Assembly (NCBI RefSeq): GCF_017876315.1
Contig: NZ_JAGINU010000001.1
Span: 4,960,001 to 5,024,000 of the forward strand
Direction of reading: 5' to 3'
Length of the DNA: 64,000 nucleotides
DNA from: Pseudonocardia parietis
GTDB lineage: Bacteria; Actinomycetota; Actinomycetes; Mycobacteriales; Pseudonocardiaceae
The notes below the pieces were generated by a model that saw only the letters and a list, made by a program, of their open reading frames with translations, had not been told where the DNA came from and searched no databases. The translations under genes and the position numbers were made by a program. Positions 49,818 through 59,110 of this stretch are shown here, one piece after another (the first letter of the stretch is position 1; every line of letters begins with the position of its first letter).

Positions 49818-50912
49818 GTGACGACGAGCGCCCGCACGCCCACCCCCGGTGCCGACCCCGCGGAGGTCGGCGCCTGGCTGGCGAGGGTCCTGGACGATGA
49901 GCGGTGGACCGACGCCGAGCTGGCCTCGATCGGTGCGGGCCGGTCGAACCTGACCTACCGGGTCTCCTCCCCCGCGGGCGCCGTCGTGCTGCGCCGCCCA
50001 CCGGTCGGCACCGTCGCAGCGACCGCCCACGACATGGGCCGTGAGCAGCGGGTGATCGCCGCCCTGGCGCCGACCGCGGTGCCGGTTCCCGCGGTCCTGG
50101 CCACCCACGACGGTTCCGCGGGAGGCCCCACGGACGCGCCCTGTTTCGTGATGGAACTCGTCGACGGCGTCGTCCCGCTGGACGATCTGCCCGAGGGCTG
50201 GGCGACCGGCGAGGCGGAGCGCCGGGCGACCGGCGAGGCGCTGGTCGACGTGCTCGCCGCGCTGCACGCCGTCGACCCGCACGAGGTCGGCCTGGGTGAC
50301 TTCGGTCGCCCCGAGGGCTTCATGGAGCGCCAGATCCGGCGCTGGGGCAAGCAGTGGGCGGCGGCCCGGGACGGCGACGACCCGGTCCCGGTCACCACCG
50401 AGGACGAGACGCAACTCACCCGCCTCGCCGAGCGGCTCGCCGCGGACGTCCCGGCCGCGCAGCGGCACACGGTCGTGCACGGGGACTACAGGCTCGACAA
50501 CTGTGTGTTCGACGCCACCGACCCGGGCCGGATCGTCGCCGTCCTGGACTGGGAGATGTCGACGCTCGGCGATCCGCTCGCCGATCTGGGGCTGCTGCTC
50601 GTCTACTGGCAGCAGGACGGCGACGACCGGGTCTGGTCGCACGCCCAGCCGCTGCCCTCCCCCACGGCGCTGCCCGGCTTCCCCACCCGCCGCGAGCTGG
50701 TCGCGGCCTACACCGCCCGCACCGGCCTCGACGTCGGCCCGCTGCCCTGGTACGTCGCGTTCGGCGCGTTCAAGCTGGCCGTGGTCCTCGCCGGGATCCT
50801 CGCCCGGGTCCGGGCCGGGTCGGTGCCGGCGGAGATGGCCGAGGGCCTCGACGGCTCGGTCGGGCCACTGGTCGCACTCGGCCACCACATGCTGGACGGG
50901 GGGTCCTTCTGA
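49818..50912 (+). CDS. phosphotransferase (APH/choline-kinase-like, ACAD10 type)
   Basis: A 364-residue kinase-like protein. It has SIGAGRSNLTYRVSS (nucleotide loop), a conserved VVLRRPPVG (Lys/Arg position replaced), VHGDYRLDNCVFD with the catalytic HGDxxxxN, and VLDWEMSTLGDPLADLG with the metal-binding DWE. This subgroup often accompanies acyl-CoA dehydrogenases and fatty-acid catabolism; the substrate is not established. The GTG lies 8 bases after a -10-like box. Its stop overlaps the cei start (TGATG). It interrupts the usual DUF4193-cei adjacency. Confidence 0.87.
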   Translation: MTTSARTPTPGADPAEVGAWLARVLDDERWTDAELASIGAGRSNLTYRVSSPAGAVVLRRPPVGTVAATAHDMGREQRVIAALAPTAVPVPAVLATHDGSAGGPTDAPCFVMELVDGVVPLDDLPEGWATGEAERRATGEALVDVLAALHAVDPHEVGLGDFGRPEGFMERQIRRWGKQWAAARDGDDPVPVTTEDETQLTRLAERLAADVPAAQRHTVVHGDYRLDNCVFDATDPGRIVAVLDWEMSTLGDPLADLGLLLVYWQQDGDDRVWSHAQPLPSPTALPGFPTRRELVAAYTARTGLDVGPLPWYVAFGAFKLAVVLAGILARVRAGSVPAEMAEGLDGSVGPLVALGHHMLDGGSF

Positions 50913-51544
50913 TGCGCGTGCGGCGAGCCCGCACCGACCGGCCCTACGAGCGCCGCCGCACCCGACCCATCGTGATCACCGCGATCGTGCTGGCCGCGGT
51001 CGCGGTCGTCGCCTGGACGGCCGTGCTGAGCACCGCGTCGAGCGGCCCGTCGTCGACGAACTGCGCCGCACCCGCCTCGGGGGCGCTGCCCGGTTCGGAG
51101 ATCACCCGCGTCGACCTGGACGGTGTCGCGGCCGCCGCACCCAACGACGCGCGCTTCCAGGTGCTCAACGCCGGTGGCCAGCGCGGCCAGGCGAACCTGG
51201 TGGCGGCCCAGCTCAAGGACTTCGAGTTCGGCGAGGCGAACACCCCGGGCAACGACCCGGCGTTCCCGGAGGGCGACCTGGACTGCATCGGGCAGATGCG
51301 TTTCGGGGCGGACGGCGAGGCCGCCGCGGCCACCCTGTCGCTGGCCCTGCCGTGTGTGGAGCTGATCCGCGACGACCGGCCCGGTGCGGTCGTGGACGTC
51401 GTGGTCGGGACGGCGTTCACCGACGTCGCGCCCAGCCGGACCGCCCGGGACGCGCTGGACCAGCTGGCGGCGCCGGGCAGCGAGGGCGCCGCGCAGGCGG
51501 ACCCCGGTCTGCTCGCCCAGGCCCGCGAGAACGTCTGCAGCTGA
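50912..51544 (+). CDS. cei: envelope integrity protein Cei (LytR C-terminal domain)
   Basis: A 210-residue membrane-anchored protein. One helix (PIVITAIVLAAVAVVAWTAVL, about residues 20-40, quoted in part as IVLAAVAVVAWTAVL) follows a basic N-terminus. The extracellular part has the LytR_C-like ARFQVLNAGGQRGQANLVAAQL segment and four Cys (TNCAAP, DLDCIG, LPCVEL, ENVCS) likely forming two disulphides. The position beside suhB and sigA matches Rv2700 (Cei), needed for envelope integrity in mycobacteria. Coupled to the phosphotransferase by one-base overlap. Confidence 0.88.
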   Translation: MRVRRARTDRPYERRRTRPIVITAIVLAAVAVVAWTAVLSTASSGPSSTNCAAPASGALPGSEITRVDLDGVAAAAPNDARFQVLNAGGQRGQANLVAAQLKDFEFGEANTPGNDPAFPEGDLDCIGQMRFGADGEAAAATLSLALPCVELIRDDRPGAVVDVVVGTAFTDVAPSRTARDALDQLAAPGSEGAAQADPGLLAQARENVCS

Positions 51545-51567
51545 CGCCGGCGGCCCGCCGGCCCGGC

Positions 51568-52410
51568 TCAGACGTCGGCGGCTCCGCTGCGCCGGGCCAG
51601 GTCGGCCAGTTCACGGGCGATCCCGGGTGCGGCGGCGAGCGAGACGTCGCCGCCGAGGCCGTCGCCCGCCGCACCCAGGCCGTCCACCCCCGGCGGGACG
51701 GTGATGTGCACAACGGCACCCGCCTCACGGGCGATCAGCGCGCCGGCCGCCCAGTCCCACCAGCTGCAGCCGTGCTCGAGGTAACCGTCCAGCCAGCCGG
51801 CCGCCACCGCACAGAGGTCCAGCGCCGCCGCACCGGCCCGGCGGACGTCACGCACCTGCGGCAGCATCGCCGCGACCAGGTGGGCCTGGCGGGCGCGCCG
51901 CTCGGCCCGGTAGGCGAACCCGGTACCGATCAGCGACTGGCCCAGTTCGGTGGTCGTCGCGACGGCCAGCGGCCGCCCGTCGCAGGTCGCGCCCAGGCCG
52001 CGCCCGGCCGACCACAGCCGTCCCGCCGCGGGCTCGGCGATCGCCCCGGCGACCGTCTGCCCGTCCGCCACGGCGGCGATCGAGATCGCGTACCAGGGCA
52101 GGCCGTAGAGATAGTTCACGGTGCCGTCGATGGGGTCGACGACCCAGCGTGCGGTGGCGGCGTCGCCCGCCCCCTCCTCGCCGTACACGGGCTCGCCGGG
52201 ACGGAGCGCGGCGAGCCGGGCCCGGACGAACTTCTCCACCGACGAGTCGGACTCGGTGACGACGTCGGTCGGCGAGCTCTTCGTCGACACCCCGCCGTCG
52301 CGGGGGGCGGGCAGGCTGCGCAGGTGCTCGGCGGCCTCGGTCGCGACCTGCTCGGCGACGGCGCGCAGGGTGGCGGGATCGCTGCTCTCGTGCGGGCTCA
52401 CGGCACCCAT
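51568..52410 (-). CDS. suhB: inositol monophosphatase family protein
   Basis: A 280-residue Mg-dependent phosphatase. Metal motifs are seen as [23 protein letters not shown] (DPIDGTxN) and [17 protein letters not shown] (WDxAAG). It probably hydrolyses inositol 1-phosphate or related sugar phosphates, feeding mycothiol or phosphatidylinositol supply. It corresponds in position to SuhB (Rv2701c). ATG at 52410; a GTG at 52401 with GGATGGG upstream is an alternative. Convergent with cei, divergent from sigA. Confidence 0.88.
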   Translation of the reverse strand: MGAVSPHESSDPATLRAVAEQVATEAAEHLRSLPAPRDGGVSTKSSPTDVVTESDSSVEKFVRARLAALRPGEPVYGEEGAGDAATARWVVDPIDGTVNYLYGLPWYAISIAAVADGQTVAGAIAEPAAGRLWSAGRGLGATCDGRPLAVATTTELGQSLIGTGFAYRAERRARQAHLVAAMLPQVRDVRRAGAAALDLCAVAAGWLDGYLEHGCSWWDWAAGALIAREAGAVVHITVPPGVDGLGAAGDGLGGDVSLAAAPGIARELADLARRSGAADV

Positions 52411-52479
52411 CCGACCACGCCGGGGCCGTCCCGGACGCGCGGGGCGACGTGAGGTGCGACCCCGTCGGCGGTGCGCAGT

Positions 52480-52485
52480 TACAAT
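52480..52485 (+). promoter_or_regulatory. sigA promoter -10 box
   Basis: TACAAT is the best -10 hexamer in the region, giving a leader of roughly 150 bases before the sigA start. The -35 is not clear; TGCGAC at 52455-52460 is 19 bases upstream. Confidence 0.5.
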
Positions 52486-52640
52486 GGAGCGTGCACCCAG
52501 CCTCCGGGACGCGCGGCGACCGCCAATCGACGCCGGCGACCGAGGTGGTGCCAGGACCGAACATTCCGGCCGTTCGTGGCCTCGTCGGCTCGACGAGCTC
52601 GCCGCGTAACGACTCCAGCGCACGTAGCGAGAGGGCCCAG

Positions 52641-54053
52641 GTGGCAGCCGCAGACTCCGCAGCACGCAGCGACTCGACCGTCGAGCCGACGTCGGGTACC
52701 GCATCCCGCAGCCGCCGACCGTCCGCGGCCGGCACGGCCACGTCGTCGACGACCGGCACCGCCGACAAGCCGGTCACGCGTACCCGCAAGACCGGCACGG
52801 CCACGAAGACCGCGCCGAAGACCGGCCCGAAGAAGCCGGCCCCGAAGAAGGCCTCCACCAAGAAGGCCGACGGCGAGGACGGCGAGACCGAGGACGCCGA
52901 GGTCGTGCTCGACGAGGGCGAAGTCACCGGCGACGACATCGAGGCGGACCTGGCCGAGGCGGCCAAGGACGTCGACCCGGATGACGCCGACGACGACGAG
53001 GAGGAGACCAACACCGGCAAGAACCGGGTGGCTCCGACCACGCGCTCGTCACAGCAGAAGTCCGCCGACTTCGTCTGGGACGAGGAGGAGTCCGAGGCGC
53101 TGCGCCAGGCGCGCAAGGACGCCGAGCTCACCGCATCGGCCGACTCGGTCCGCGCCTACCTCAAGCAGATCGGCAAGGTGGCGCTGCTCAACGCCGAGGA
53201 GGAGGTCGAGCTCGCCAAGCGGATCGAGGCCGGCCTCTACGGCGCCGAGCGCATCCGCAAGCTGTTCGAGTCGAACGAGAAGCTCTCCCCGCAGCTGCGG
53301 CGCGACCTGCGCTGGATCGTCCGGGACGGCGAGCGCGCCAAGAACCACCTGCTGGAGGCCAACCTCCGGCTGGTCGTCTCGCTGGCCAAGCGCTACACCG
53401 GCCGCGGCATGGCGTTCCTGGACCTGATCCAGGAGGGCAACCTCGGTCTCATCCGTGCGGTCGAGAAGTTCGACTACACCAAGGGCTACAAGTTCTCGAC
53501 CTACGCGACGTGGTGGATCCGGCAGGCGATCACCCGCGCGATGGCCGACCAGGCCCGCACCATCCGTATACCGGTGCACATGGTCGAGGTCATCAACAAG
53601 CTCGGCCGTATACAGCGTGAGCTGCTCCAGGATCTCGGGCGCGAGCCCACTCCCGAGGAGCTTGCCAAGGAGATGGACATCACCCCGGAGAAGGTACTGG
53701 AGATCCAGCAGTACGCCCGGGAGCCCATCTCACTGGACCAGACCATCGGTGACGAGGGTGACTCGCAGCTCGGTGACTTCATCGAGGACTCCGAGGCCGT
53801 CGTGGCCGTCGATGCGGTGAGCTTCACCCTGCTGCAGGACCAGCTCCAGTCGGTGCTGGCGACGCTGTCCGAGCGCGAGGCGGGCGTCGTGCGGCTGCGG
53901 TTCGGCCTCACCGACGGCCAGCCGCGCACCCTCGACGAGATCGGCCAGGTCTACGGCGTGACCCGCGAGCGGATCCGCCAGATCGAGTCGAAGACGATGT
54001 CGAAGCTGCGCCACCCGTCGCGGTCGCAGGTGCTGCGGGACTACCTGGACTGA
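52641..54053 (+). CDS. sigA: principal RNA polymerase sigma factor
   Basis: A 470-residue primary sigma-70 factor. Residues 1 to ~150 are a low-complexity Thr/Lys/Pro then acidic N-terminal extension. From [20 protein letters not shown] onward the sequence is almost that of mycobacterial Sig[19 protein letters not shown] (region 1.2), [20 protein letters not shown] and [20 protein letters not shown] (region 2), region 3, and [20 protein letters not shown] (region 4). The GTG at 52641 has GAGAGGG upstream. It transcribes housekeeping promoters. The ppgK gene found between suhB and sigA in mycobacteria is absent here. Confidence 0.97.
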   Translation: MAAADSAARSDSTVEPTSGTASRSRRPSAAGTATSSTTGTADKPVTRTRKTGTATKTAPKTGPKKPAPKKASTKKADGEDGETEDAEVVLDEGEVTGDDIEADLAEAAKDVDPDDADDDEEETNTGKNRVAPTTRSSQQKSADFVWDEEESEALRQARKDAELTASADSVRAYLKQIGKVALLNAEEEVELAKRIEAGLYGAERIRKLFESNEKLSPQLRRDLRWIVRDGERAKNHLLEANLRLVVSLAKRYTGRGMAFLDLIQEGNLGLIRAVEKFDYTKGYKFSTYATWWIRQAITRAMADQARTIRIPVHMVEVINKLGRIQRELLQDLGREPTPEELAKEMDITPEKVLEIQQYAREPISLDQTIGDEGDSQLGDFIEDSEAVVAVDAVSFTLLQDQLQSVLATLSEREAGVVRLRFGLTDGQPRTLDEIGQVYGVTRERIRQIESKTMSKLRHPSRSQVLRDYLD

Positions 54054-54067
54054 TCCGGTCGCTTCCC

Positions 54068-54100
54068 GTCGGCCCCCACCGGTTTCCGGTGGGGGCCGAC
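54068..54100. terminator. sigA hairpin terminator
   Basis: GTCGGCCCCCACCGG (54068-54082) and CCGGTGGGGGCCGAC (54086-54100) form a perfect 15-base stem with a TTT loop, 15 bases after the sigA stop and before the convergent CDF gene. Confidence 0.85.
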
Positions 54101-54120
54101 GCGGCTCCACCACATGCCGG

Positions 54121-55044
54121 TCAGCCGCAGTGGTTCTCGTGGGCCACGTGTGCGTCGTGTTCCACCTGCAGGGTCGAGTGGTCCAGCCCGAACCGCTCGC
54201 GCAGCACGTGCCCGGCCCGGTCCAGCACCGACCGGTCCCCGCAGTGCGCCGAGACCTCCTCGTCCACCACCAGGTGCGCGGACATCGCCGGGGTCCGGTC
54301 GTTGATCGCCCAGAGGTGCAGGTCGTGCACCTCGGTCACCCCGGGCACGCCCAGCAGCTCCACACGGACCTCCCCCGCGTCGATCCCCTTCGGGGCGCCC
54401 TCCAGCAACACGTGGGAGGCCTCGCGCAGCAGCCCGACCGCCCGCGGCAGGATCAGCGCGACGATGAACAGCGAGGCGACGGTGTCGGCGTAGGGCCAGC
54501 CGGTGGTCATCAGCACCACCGCGGCGGCGAGCACGCCGACCGAGCCCAGGGCGTCGCCGAGGACGTGCAGCATCGCGCCGCGCATGTTCATGTTGCCGCG
54601 GTCACCGCCGGCCAGCACGGCCAGCGAGACCAGGTTGCCGACCAGGCCGAGCACGCCGATGACCAGCAGCGGGACGCCCGGGATCTCCACCGGATCGAAC
54701 AGGCGCTGCACCGCCTCGACCGCCACCCAGACGACGACGGCGACCAGCGTCAGTGCGTTCAGCGCCGCGACCAGGACCTCGGCCCGCCCCATCCCGTAGG
54801 TCCGGCGCGCGGTGGCCGGGCGGGCGGCCAGGATCGACGCGACCAGCGCCGCGACCAGTGCACCGGCGTCGGTGAGCAGGTGCCCGAGGTCCGCGAGCAG
54901 CGCCAGCGACCCGGTGAGCAGTGCACCGAGCGCACCGATGACCGCGGTCGCCAGGGTGACGGCGAGCGCGATCGCCAGCCGCCGCCGGTCGGTCGCCGCG
55001 CCGGCGTGTCCGTGGCCCTGTCCGTGGCCGTGTCCGTGACCCAT
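54121..55044 (-). CDS. cation diffusion facilitator (CzcD/ZnT type) metal exporter
   Basis: A 307-residue inner-membrane metal:H+ antiporter. The His-rich N-terminus (MGHGHGHGQGHGHAG) can hold metal. LLADLGHLLTDAGALVAA in helix 2 and LHVLGDALGSVGVL in helix 5 carry the paired HxxxD metal sites, and a C-terminal ferredoxin-like domain (VTEVHDLHLWAIND, LQVEHDAHVAHENHCG) ends in more His. Zn, Co or Cd are likely substrates. The ATG at 55044 lies very close to the -10, so the leader is short. Confidence 0.92.
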   Translation of the reverse strand: MGHGHGHGQGHGHAGAATDRRRLAIALAVTLATAVIGALGALLTGSLALLADLGHLLTDAGALVAALVASILAARPATARRTYGMGRAEVLVAALNALTLVAVVVWVAVEAVQRLFDPVEIPGVPLLVIGVLGLVGNLVSLAVLAGGDRGNMNMRGAMLHVLGDALGSVGVLAAAVVLMTTGWPYADTVASLFIVALILPRAVGLLREASHVLLEGAPKGIDAGEVRVELLGVPGVTEVHDLHLWAINDRTPAMSAHLVVDEEVSAHCGDRSVLDRAGHVLRERFGLDHSTLQVEHDAHVAHENHCG

Positions 55045-55055
55045 GCCCGCCAGCC

Positions 55056-55080
55056 TATATATGCATGTATTCGCATGTCG
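55056..55080 (-). promoter_or_regulatory. CDF promoter with dyad, likely metal-responsive site
   Basis: TATATA (55056-55061) suits a -10 for the CDF gene. The upstream AT-rich stretch reads, on the minus strand, ATGCGAATACATGCAT, with ATGC/GCAT arms, plus repeated CATG. A dyad between -35 and -10 in front of a metal exporter suggests an ArsR- or MerR-type sensor. No such regulator gene is adjacent. Confidence 0.45.
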
Positions 55081-55125
55081 ACACACCTGATCGAGGGGTG
55101 AGCACGGGGCGACGAACCTCCCCGA

Positions 55126-57651
55126 CTACCGCACGGCCGGCTCGGCCCCCTCGATCGCGAGCTCTCCGTCGCGGGCGGCCACCCGCACCGTCGTGCCGGG
55201 ACCGATGCGGCCGTCGAGCAGCATCGCAGAGAGCGGGTTGTCCAGCTCGCGGCGGATGGTGCGGCGCAGCGGCCGGGCCCCGAAGTCGGGCTGGTGGCCG
55301 TGCTCGGAGAGCAGCAGCACCGCGTCGTCGGTGATCTCGAAACCGATGTCCTTGCGGGCCAGCCGTTCCCGGGTGTCCTCGAGCAGCAGCTTGGTGATCT
55401 CGACGAGCTGGTCGATGTCGAGCCTGCGGAACACGATCGTCTCGTCGATCCGGTTGAGAAACTCGGGGCGGAAGACCTCGCGCAGCCGCGGCATCAGCCG
55501 GTCGCGCAGCACCGCGTCCTCCCGGTCGGCCGCCGAGGCCTCCTGGGTCGCCGCCGAGCCGAAGCCCAGCGTCATCCCGTGCCCGGTGATCAGCTCCGAC
55601 CCCACGTTGGACGTCATGATGATCACGGTGTGCCGGAAGTCGACGGTCCGGCCCTGGCCGTCGGTGAGCCGGCCGTCGTCGAGCACCTGCAGCAGCGTGT
55701 TGAACACGTCCGGGTGCGCCTTCTCGATCTCGTCGAGCAGCAGCACCGAGTACGGCCGCCTGCGCACCGCCTCGGTCAGCTCGCCGGACTCGCCGTAGCC
55801 GACGTAGCCGGGCGGTGCGCCGACCATCCGGGCGACGGTGTGCTTCTCTCCGTACTCGCTCATGTCGAGCCGGACCATCCGGTCCTCCTCGCCGAACAAC
55901 GCCACCGCGAGCGCGCGGGCGAGCTCGGTCTTGCCGACCCCGGTGGGGCCGAGGAACAGGAAGCTGCCGACCGGGCGGTCCTCGTCACCGAGACCGGAGC
56001 GGGAACGGCGGATCGCCTCCGCGACCGCGGTGACCGCCGCATCCTGGCCGACGACGTAGCGGTGCAGCTCGTCCTCCAGCTTGAGCAGCCGATCCCGTTC
56101 GGCCTCGGTGAGCTGGGTGGCCGGGATGCCGGTGGCCCGCGAGACCACCTCGGCGATCTCGTCGACACCGACGACGGGTGCCTTGCGGTCCGGGTCGGTG
56201 GGGTCGGCGGCCAGCTGCTCGCGGGCCTCGGTGATCTCGTCGCGCAGCTGCGAGGCCTTCTCGTAGTCCTCGTGCGCGACGGCCTGGTCCTTGTCCCGGG
56301 TGAGCTGCTCGATCCGCTGCTCGATCTCCCGGCGGTCCACCGTGGGCGTGCGGGTACGCAGCCGCACCCGGGCACCGGCCTGGTCCAGCAGGTCGATGGC
56401 CTTGTCCGGCAGGAACCGGTCGGTCACGTAACGGTCGGACATCTCGACGGCAGCGCGCAGCGCCTCCGGGGTGAAGCTGACCTGGTGGTGGGCCTCGTAG
56501 CGGTCGGCCAGCCCGCGCAGGATCGCGACCGTGTCCTCGATCGACGGCTCCGGCACCAGCACCGGCTGGAACCGGCGGGCCAGCGCCGAGTCGGATTCGA
56601 TGTAGCGGCGGTACTCGTCCAGCGTCGTCGCGCCGATGACGTGCAGCTCACCGCGGGACAGGGCCGGCTTGAGCAGGTTGCCGGCGTCCATCGCGCCGCC
56701 GCCGTCCCCACCGCCGGTGCCCGCACCGACCATGGTGTGCAGCTCGTCGATGAACACGATCAGGCTGTCGGAGTGCTCGCGGATCTCCTCGATCAGTGTC
56801 CGCATGCGCTCCTCGAAGTCGCCGCGGTACTTGGTCCCCGCGACGACGCCTGCCAGGTCGAGCTGCATGACGCGCCGGCCGCGCAGGGTGTCGGGGACCT
56901 CGCCGTCGGCGATGCGCTGGCCGATGCCCTCGACGACGGCGGTCTTGCCGACCCCGGCCTCGCCGATCAGCACCGGGTTGTTCTTGGTACGCCGCGACAG
57001 CACCTCGATCGTCTGCTCGATCTCCTCGCCGCGACCGATCACCGGGTCGAGCCGGCCGCCGCGGGCGGCGGCGGTGAGGTCCTGGCCGTACTGGTCGAGG
57101 GTCGGGGTCGACGTCTCGCTCTGCTCGCCCCCGGGTCCGGCTCCCGTGGCGGTGCCGGGCTGCGGCCCGCCGGCGCCCGACGTCATCGAGCCCGGGCTGA
57201 AGCGGGAGCGGGCCAGCAGGCGTCCGGCCGCGGACTCCTCGTTCGCAGCCAGGGCGAGCAGCAGGTGCTCGGGGCCGATGTAGGTCGAGCCGATCGAACG
57301 GGAGATCTGGTGCGCGTCGAGCAGTGCCCGCTTCGCCGACGGCGTCAGCGACGGCGGGCGGGGATCCGTGCCGTCCGCGCGCGGCAGGCGCTCCTCGAGC
57401 GTCCGGGTGATCGCGTCCGGATCGCCGCCGGCCCGGGTGATCCACTGGCGGGTGGTCTCGCTGCGGGCGCACGCCAGCAGGATGTGCGTGGCGTCCAGAT
57501 CGGTGTCACCGCGCTCCATCGCCTCCTGCGCCGCCCGGGCCATGATCTCCCGGGCGCCCGCGCTCATCAGGCGGGTGAGGTCGATCCGGTGCACCGGGCC
57601 GCGGGGGTCGCCGGGGCCGCGCGGGTCACCCGGTCCGAAGAAGCCGGTCAT
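55126..57651 (-). CDS. ClpC-type AAA+ ATPase (Clp protease ATP-binding subunit)
   Basis: An 841-residue unfoldase. A Clp N-terminal domain (to about 150, with [16 protein letters not shown]) is followed by a Gly/Pro linker. AAA-1 has [18 protein letters not shown] and [13 protein letters not shown]. The middle segment is short with a UVR-like [14 protein letters not shown], so ClpC rather than ClpB. AAA-2 has [31 protein letters not shown] and sensor-2 GARPLRR. The N-terminus starts with an unusual [14 protein letters not shown] repeat. Probably a second, divergent Clp ATPase; an IGL/VGF-type ClpP loop was not clearly found. ATG at 57651 or 57654. Confidence 0.85.
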   Translation of the reverse strand: MTGFFGPGDPRGPGDPRGPVHRIDLTRLMSAGAREIMARAAQEAMERGDTDLDATHILLACARSETTRQWITRAGGDPDAITRTLEERLPRADGTDPRPPSLTPSAKRALLDAHQISRSIGSTYIGPEHLLLALAANEESAAGRLLARSRFSPGSMTSGAGGPQPGTATGAGPGGEQSETSTPTLDQYGQDLTAAARGGRLDPVIGRGEEIEQTIEVLSRRTKNNPVLIGEAGVGKTAVVEGIGQRIADGEVPDTLRGRRVMQLDLAGVVAGTKYRGDFEERMRTLIEEIREHSDSLIVFIDELHTMVGAGTGGGDGGGAMDAGNLLKPALSRGELHVIGATTLDEYRRYIESDSALARRFQPVLVPEPSIEDTVAILRGLADRYEAHHQVSFTPEALRAAVEMSDRYVTDRFLPDKAIDLLDQAGARVRLRTRTPTVDRREIEQRIEQLTRDKDQAVAHEDYEKASQLRDEITEAREQLAADPTDPDRKAPVVGVDEIAEVVSRATGIPATQLTEAERDRLLKLEDELHRYVVGQDAAVTAVAEAIRRSRSGLGDEDRPVGSFLFLGPTGVGKTELARALAVALFGEEDRMVRLDMSEYGEKHTVARMVGAPPGYVGYGESGELTEAVRRRPYSVLLLDEIEKAHPDVFNTLLQVLDDGRLTDGQGRTVDFRHTVIIMTSNVGSELITGHGMTLGFGSAATQEASAADREDAVLRDRLMPRLREVFRPEFLNRIDETIVFRRLDIDQLVEITKLLLEDTRERLARKDIGFEITDDAVLLLSEHGHQPDFGARPLRRTIRRELDNPLSAMLLDGRIGPGTTVRVAARDGELAIEGAEPAVR

Positions 57652-57747
57652 CATTCACCTCTCGTCGGGGACGGCCGATCGGCAGCTTTCCCCGCACGAC
57701 CGCAGGTGAAACCGGCAGGGCCACGCCGGTGTCCGGCCGAGGCGCGG

Positions 57748-58845
57748 TCAGCCCAGGTCGGCGGCCGGTGTGTCGTCGCCGGCCGCCGCCCTGTCGGCGG
57801 GCACGCTGCCGGCGAGAACGCTGCCGTCAGGTGCGCCGGCGGGCGGCACCGCACCATCGAGCACGTCGTCCGCGACGTCGCGGCAGACCGCCCAGCCGTA
57901 CTCGGCACCGCGGGCCGCCGGGTAGGTCAGCAACACCGCGAGGGCCCGCTCCCGCCAGGCCAGCACGCAGTTGAGATTCCACTCCCCGTGCCCGTGCAGG
58001 GTCCAGCCGTTCTTCTCCGCCACCTCGCCGGGCAGTCCGGTGTGGATCCCGGACCGGCCGTCCGGGGTGAGGGCGGCGAGGTCGGCGAGCAGCTCGGTGC
58101 CGCCGGGCCACTCCGGGGCCCGGTCACGCACGCAGGCGAGGATGCGGGCCGCGTCGACCGCGGTGAGCCGGGTGAACGACCACCAGCCCGGCCGCGGTGT
58201 CGAGACCGCCACCCCGCACTCGGTGTCCAGCCGGGCGATCGAGGCGTCCCGGCCGAGGGCCCGGTAGAGCCGCTCGGCGGCGGCGTCGTCGCTGGCACGC
58301 ACGGCGGCGGCGATGTCCGCCCGCTCGGCGGCGGTCACCGCGCGCCCGGCCTCGGCCGCGGCGCGCAGCGTGTCGGCGGCGAGCCAGGCCTTGATCGTGG
58401 ACTCGGCCTCGGTCCGGTCGGTGTCCGCGTTCGCCGAGCCCGCCCACCGGTCCGCGGCCGTGTCGAGCAGTGCCCAGGACAGCGTCAGCCCGTCCTCGCC
58501 CGCCCGGCGCACCGGCACCGTGCCGGGAGGGTGCGCGAACACGTCACCGGCCGCCGGGCCCGCGCCGGGCGGGACCATGGTGGCCAGGAGCTCCTCCCGG
58601 GTCACCGGCAGGCCGGGGGCGGCGGGATCGGCAGTGCCGTCCGCCGCGATCGCGACGCCGTCCGGGATCCCGGTGCCGGTCCGCGTGGCCGTCGCCCCGG
58701 AGCCCGCATCCGCCGCCTGCAGGACGGGCGACCCGGCGCCGGACTCCCCCGCACTGCCGGCCGCGCCCGCACCGAGCACGGCCGGCAGTGCCACGACGGC
58801 CGTCACCGCCAGCACACCGGCGCAGCGACGCAGTCGATCGGACAC
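57748..58845 (-). CDS. secreted SxxK serine hydrolase (class A beta-lactamase fold)
   Basis: A 365-residue exported protein. The signal peptide follows a basic start (RLRRCAGVLAVTAVVALPAVLGAG). A Gly/Ala-rich linker precedes a domain with STIK at about 149-152 (SxxK), SDD near 185 where SDN is usual, and KNG near 277 where KTG is usual. All three PBP/beta-lactamase motifs are thus present in variant form and at class-A spacing. Likely a D,D-peptidase-like or lactamase-like enzyme; catalysis unproven. GGGGGAG precedes the GTG at 58845. Confidence 0.72.
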   Translation of the reverse strand: MSDRLRRCAGVLAVTAVVALPAVLGAGAAGSAGESGAGSPVLQAADAGSGATATRTGTGIPDGVAIAADGTADPAAPGLPVTREELLATMVPPGAGPAAGDVFAHPPGTVPVRRAGEDGLTLSWALLDTAADRWAGSANADTDRTEAESTIKAWLAADTLRAAAEAGRAVTAAERADIAAAVRASDDAAAERLYRALGRDASIARLDTECGVAVSTPRPGWWSFTRLTAVDAARILACVRDRAPEWPGGTELLADLAALTPDGRSGIHTGLPGEVAEKNGWTLHGHGEWNLNCVLAWRERALAVLLTYPAARGAEYGWAVCRDVADDVLDGAVPPAGAPDGSVLAGSVPADRAAAGDDTPAADLG

Positions 58846-59110
58846 CGCTCCCCCGTCCCGAGGCCGGTGGGAGGTGGCACGTCGCGCGGGACACCGGCTC
58901 ACCCCGCAGCGTCGCCGACCGGGCTCCGAGGAGTGCGGAACGCGGCGAACGTTCACGCAGCATTATCACCGACAGGAGGCCGAAACGGACTTTCCCGATG
59001 TTCCGGGCGGCCCCGGGTCCCGTCCGGCGACGGTGCCGTGTGGCGGCATACGGTCACGCAACGGTCGGACGGACGAACTCGGGGGTGAGGGCGTGGGGTG
59101 GACACGCACG
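58846..59110. promoter_or_regulatory. divergent promoter region, SxxK hydrolase and APC permease
   Basis: 265 bases without a gene. GATAAT on the minus strand (58967-58972) could be the -10 of the hydrolase gene. GAACGTTC (58947-58954 region) is an 8-base palindrome. No clear promoter for the permease was found. Confidence 0.35.

Noticed and set aside
57652-57747. HspR/HrcA heat-shock operator in front of the ClpC-type gene
   Set aside because: No HAIR (CTTGAGT-N7-ACTCAAG) or CIRCE dyad is visible.
55294-59088. A 1264-codon plus-strand open frame
   Set aside because: It is antisense to the ClpC-type ATPase and SxxK genes; high GC content makes such long shadow frames common.
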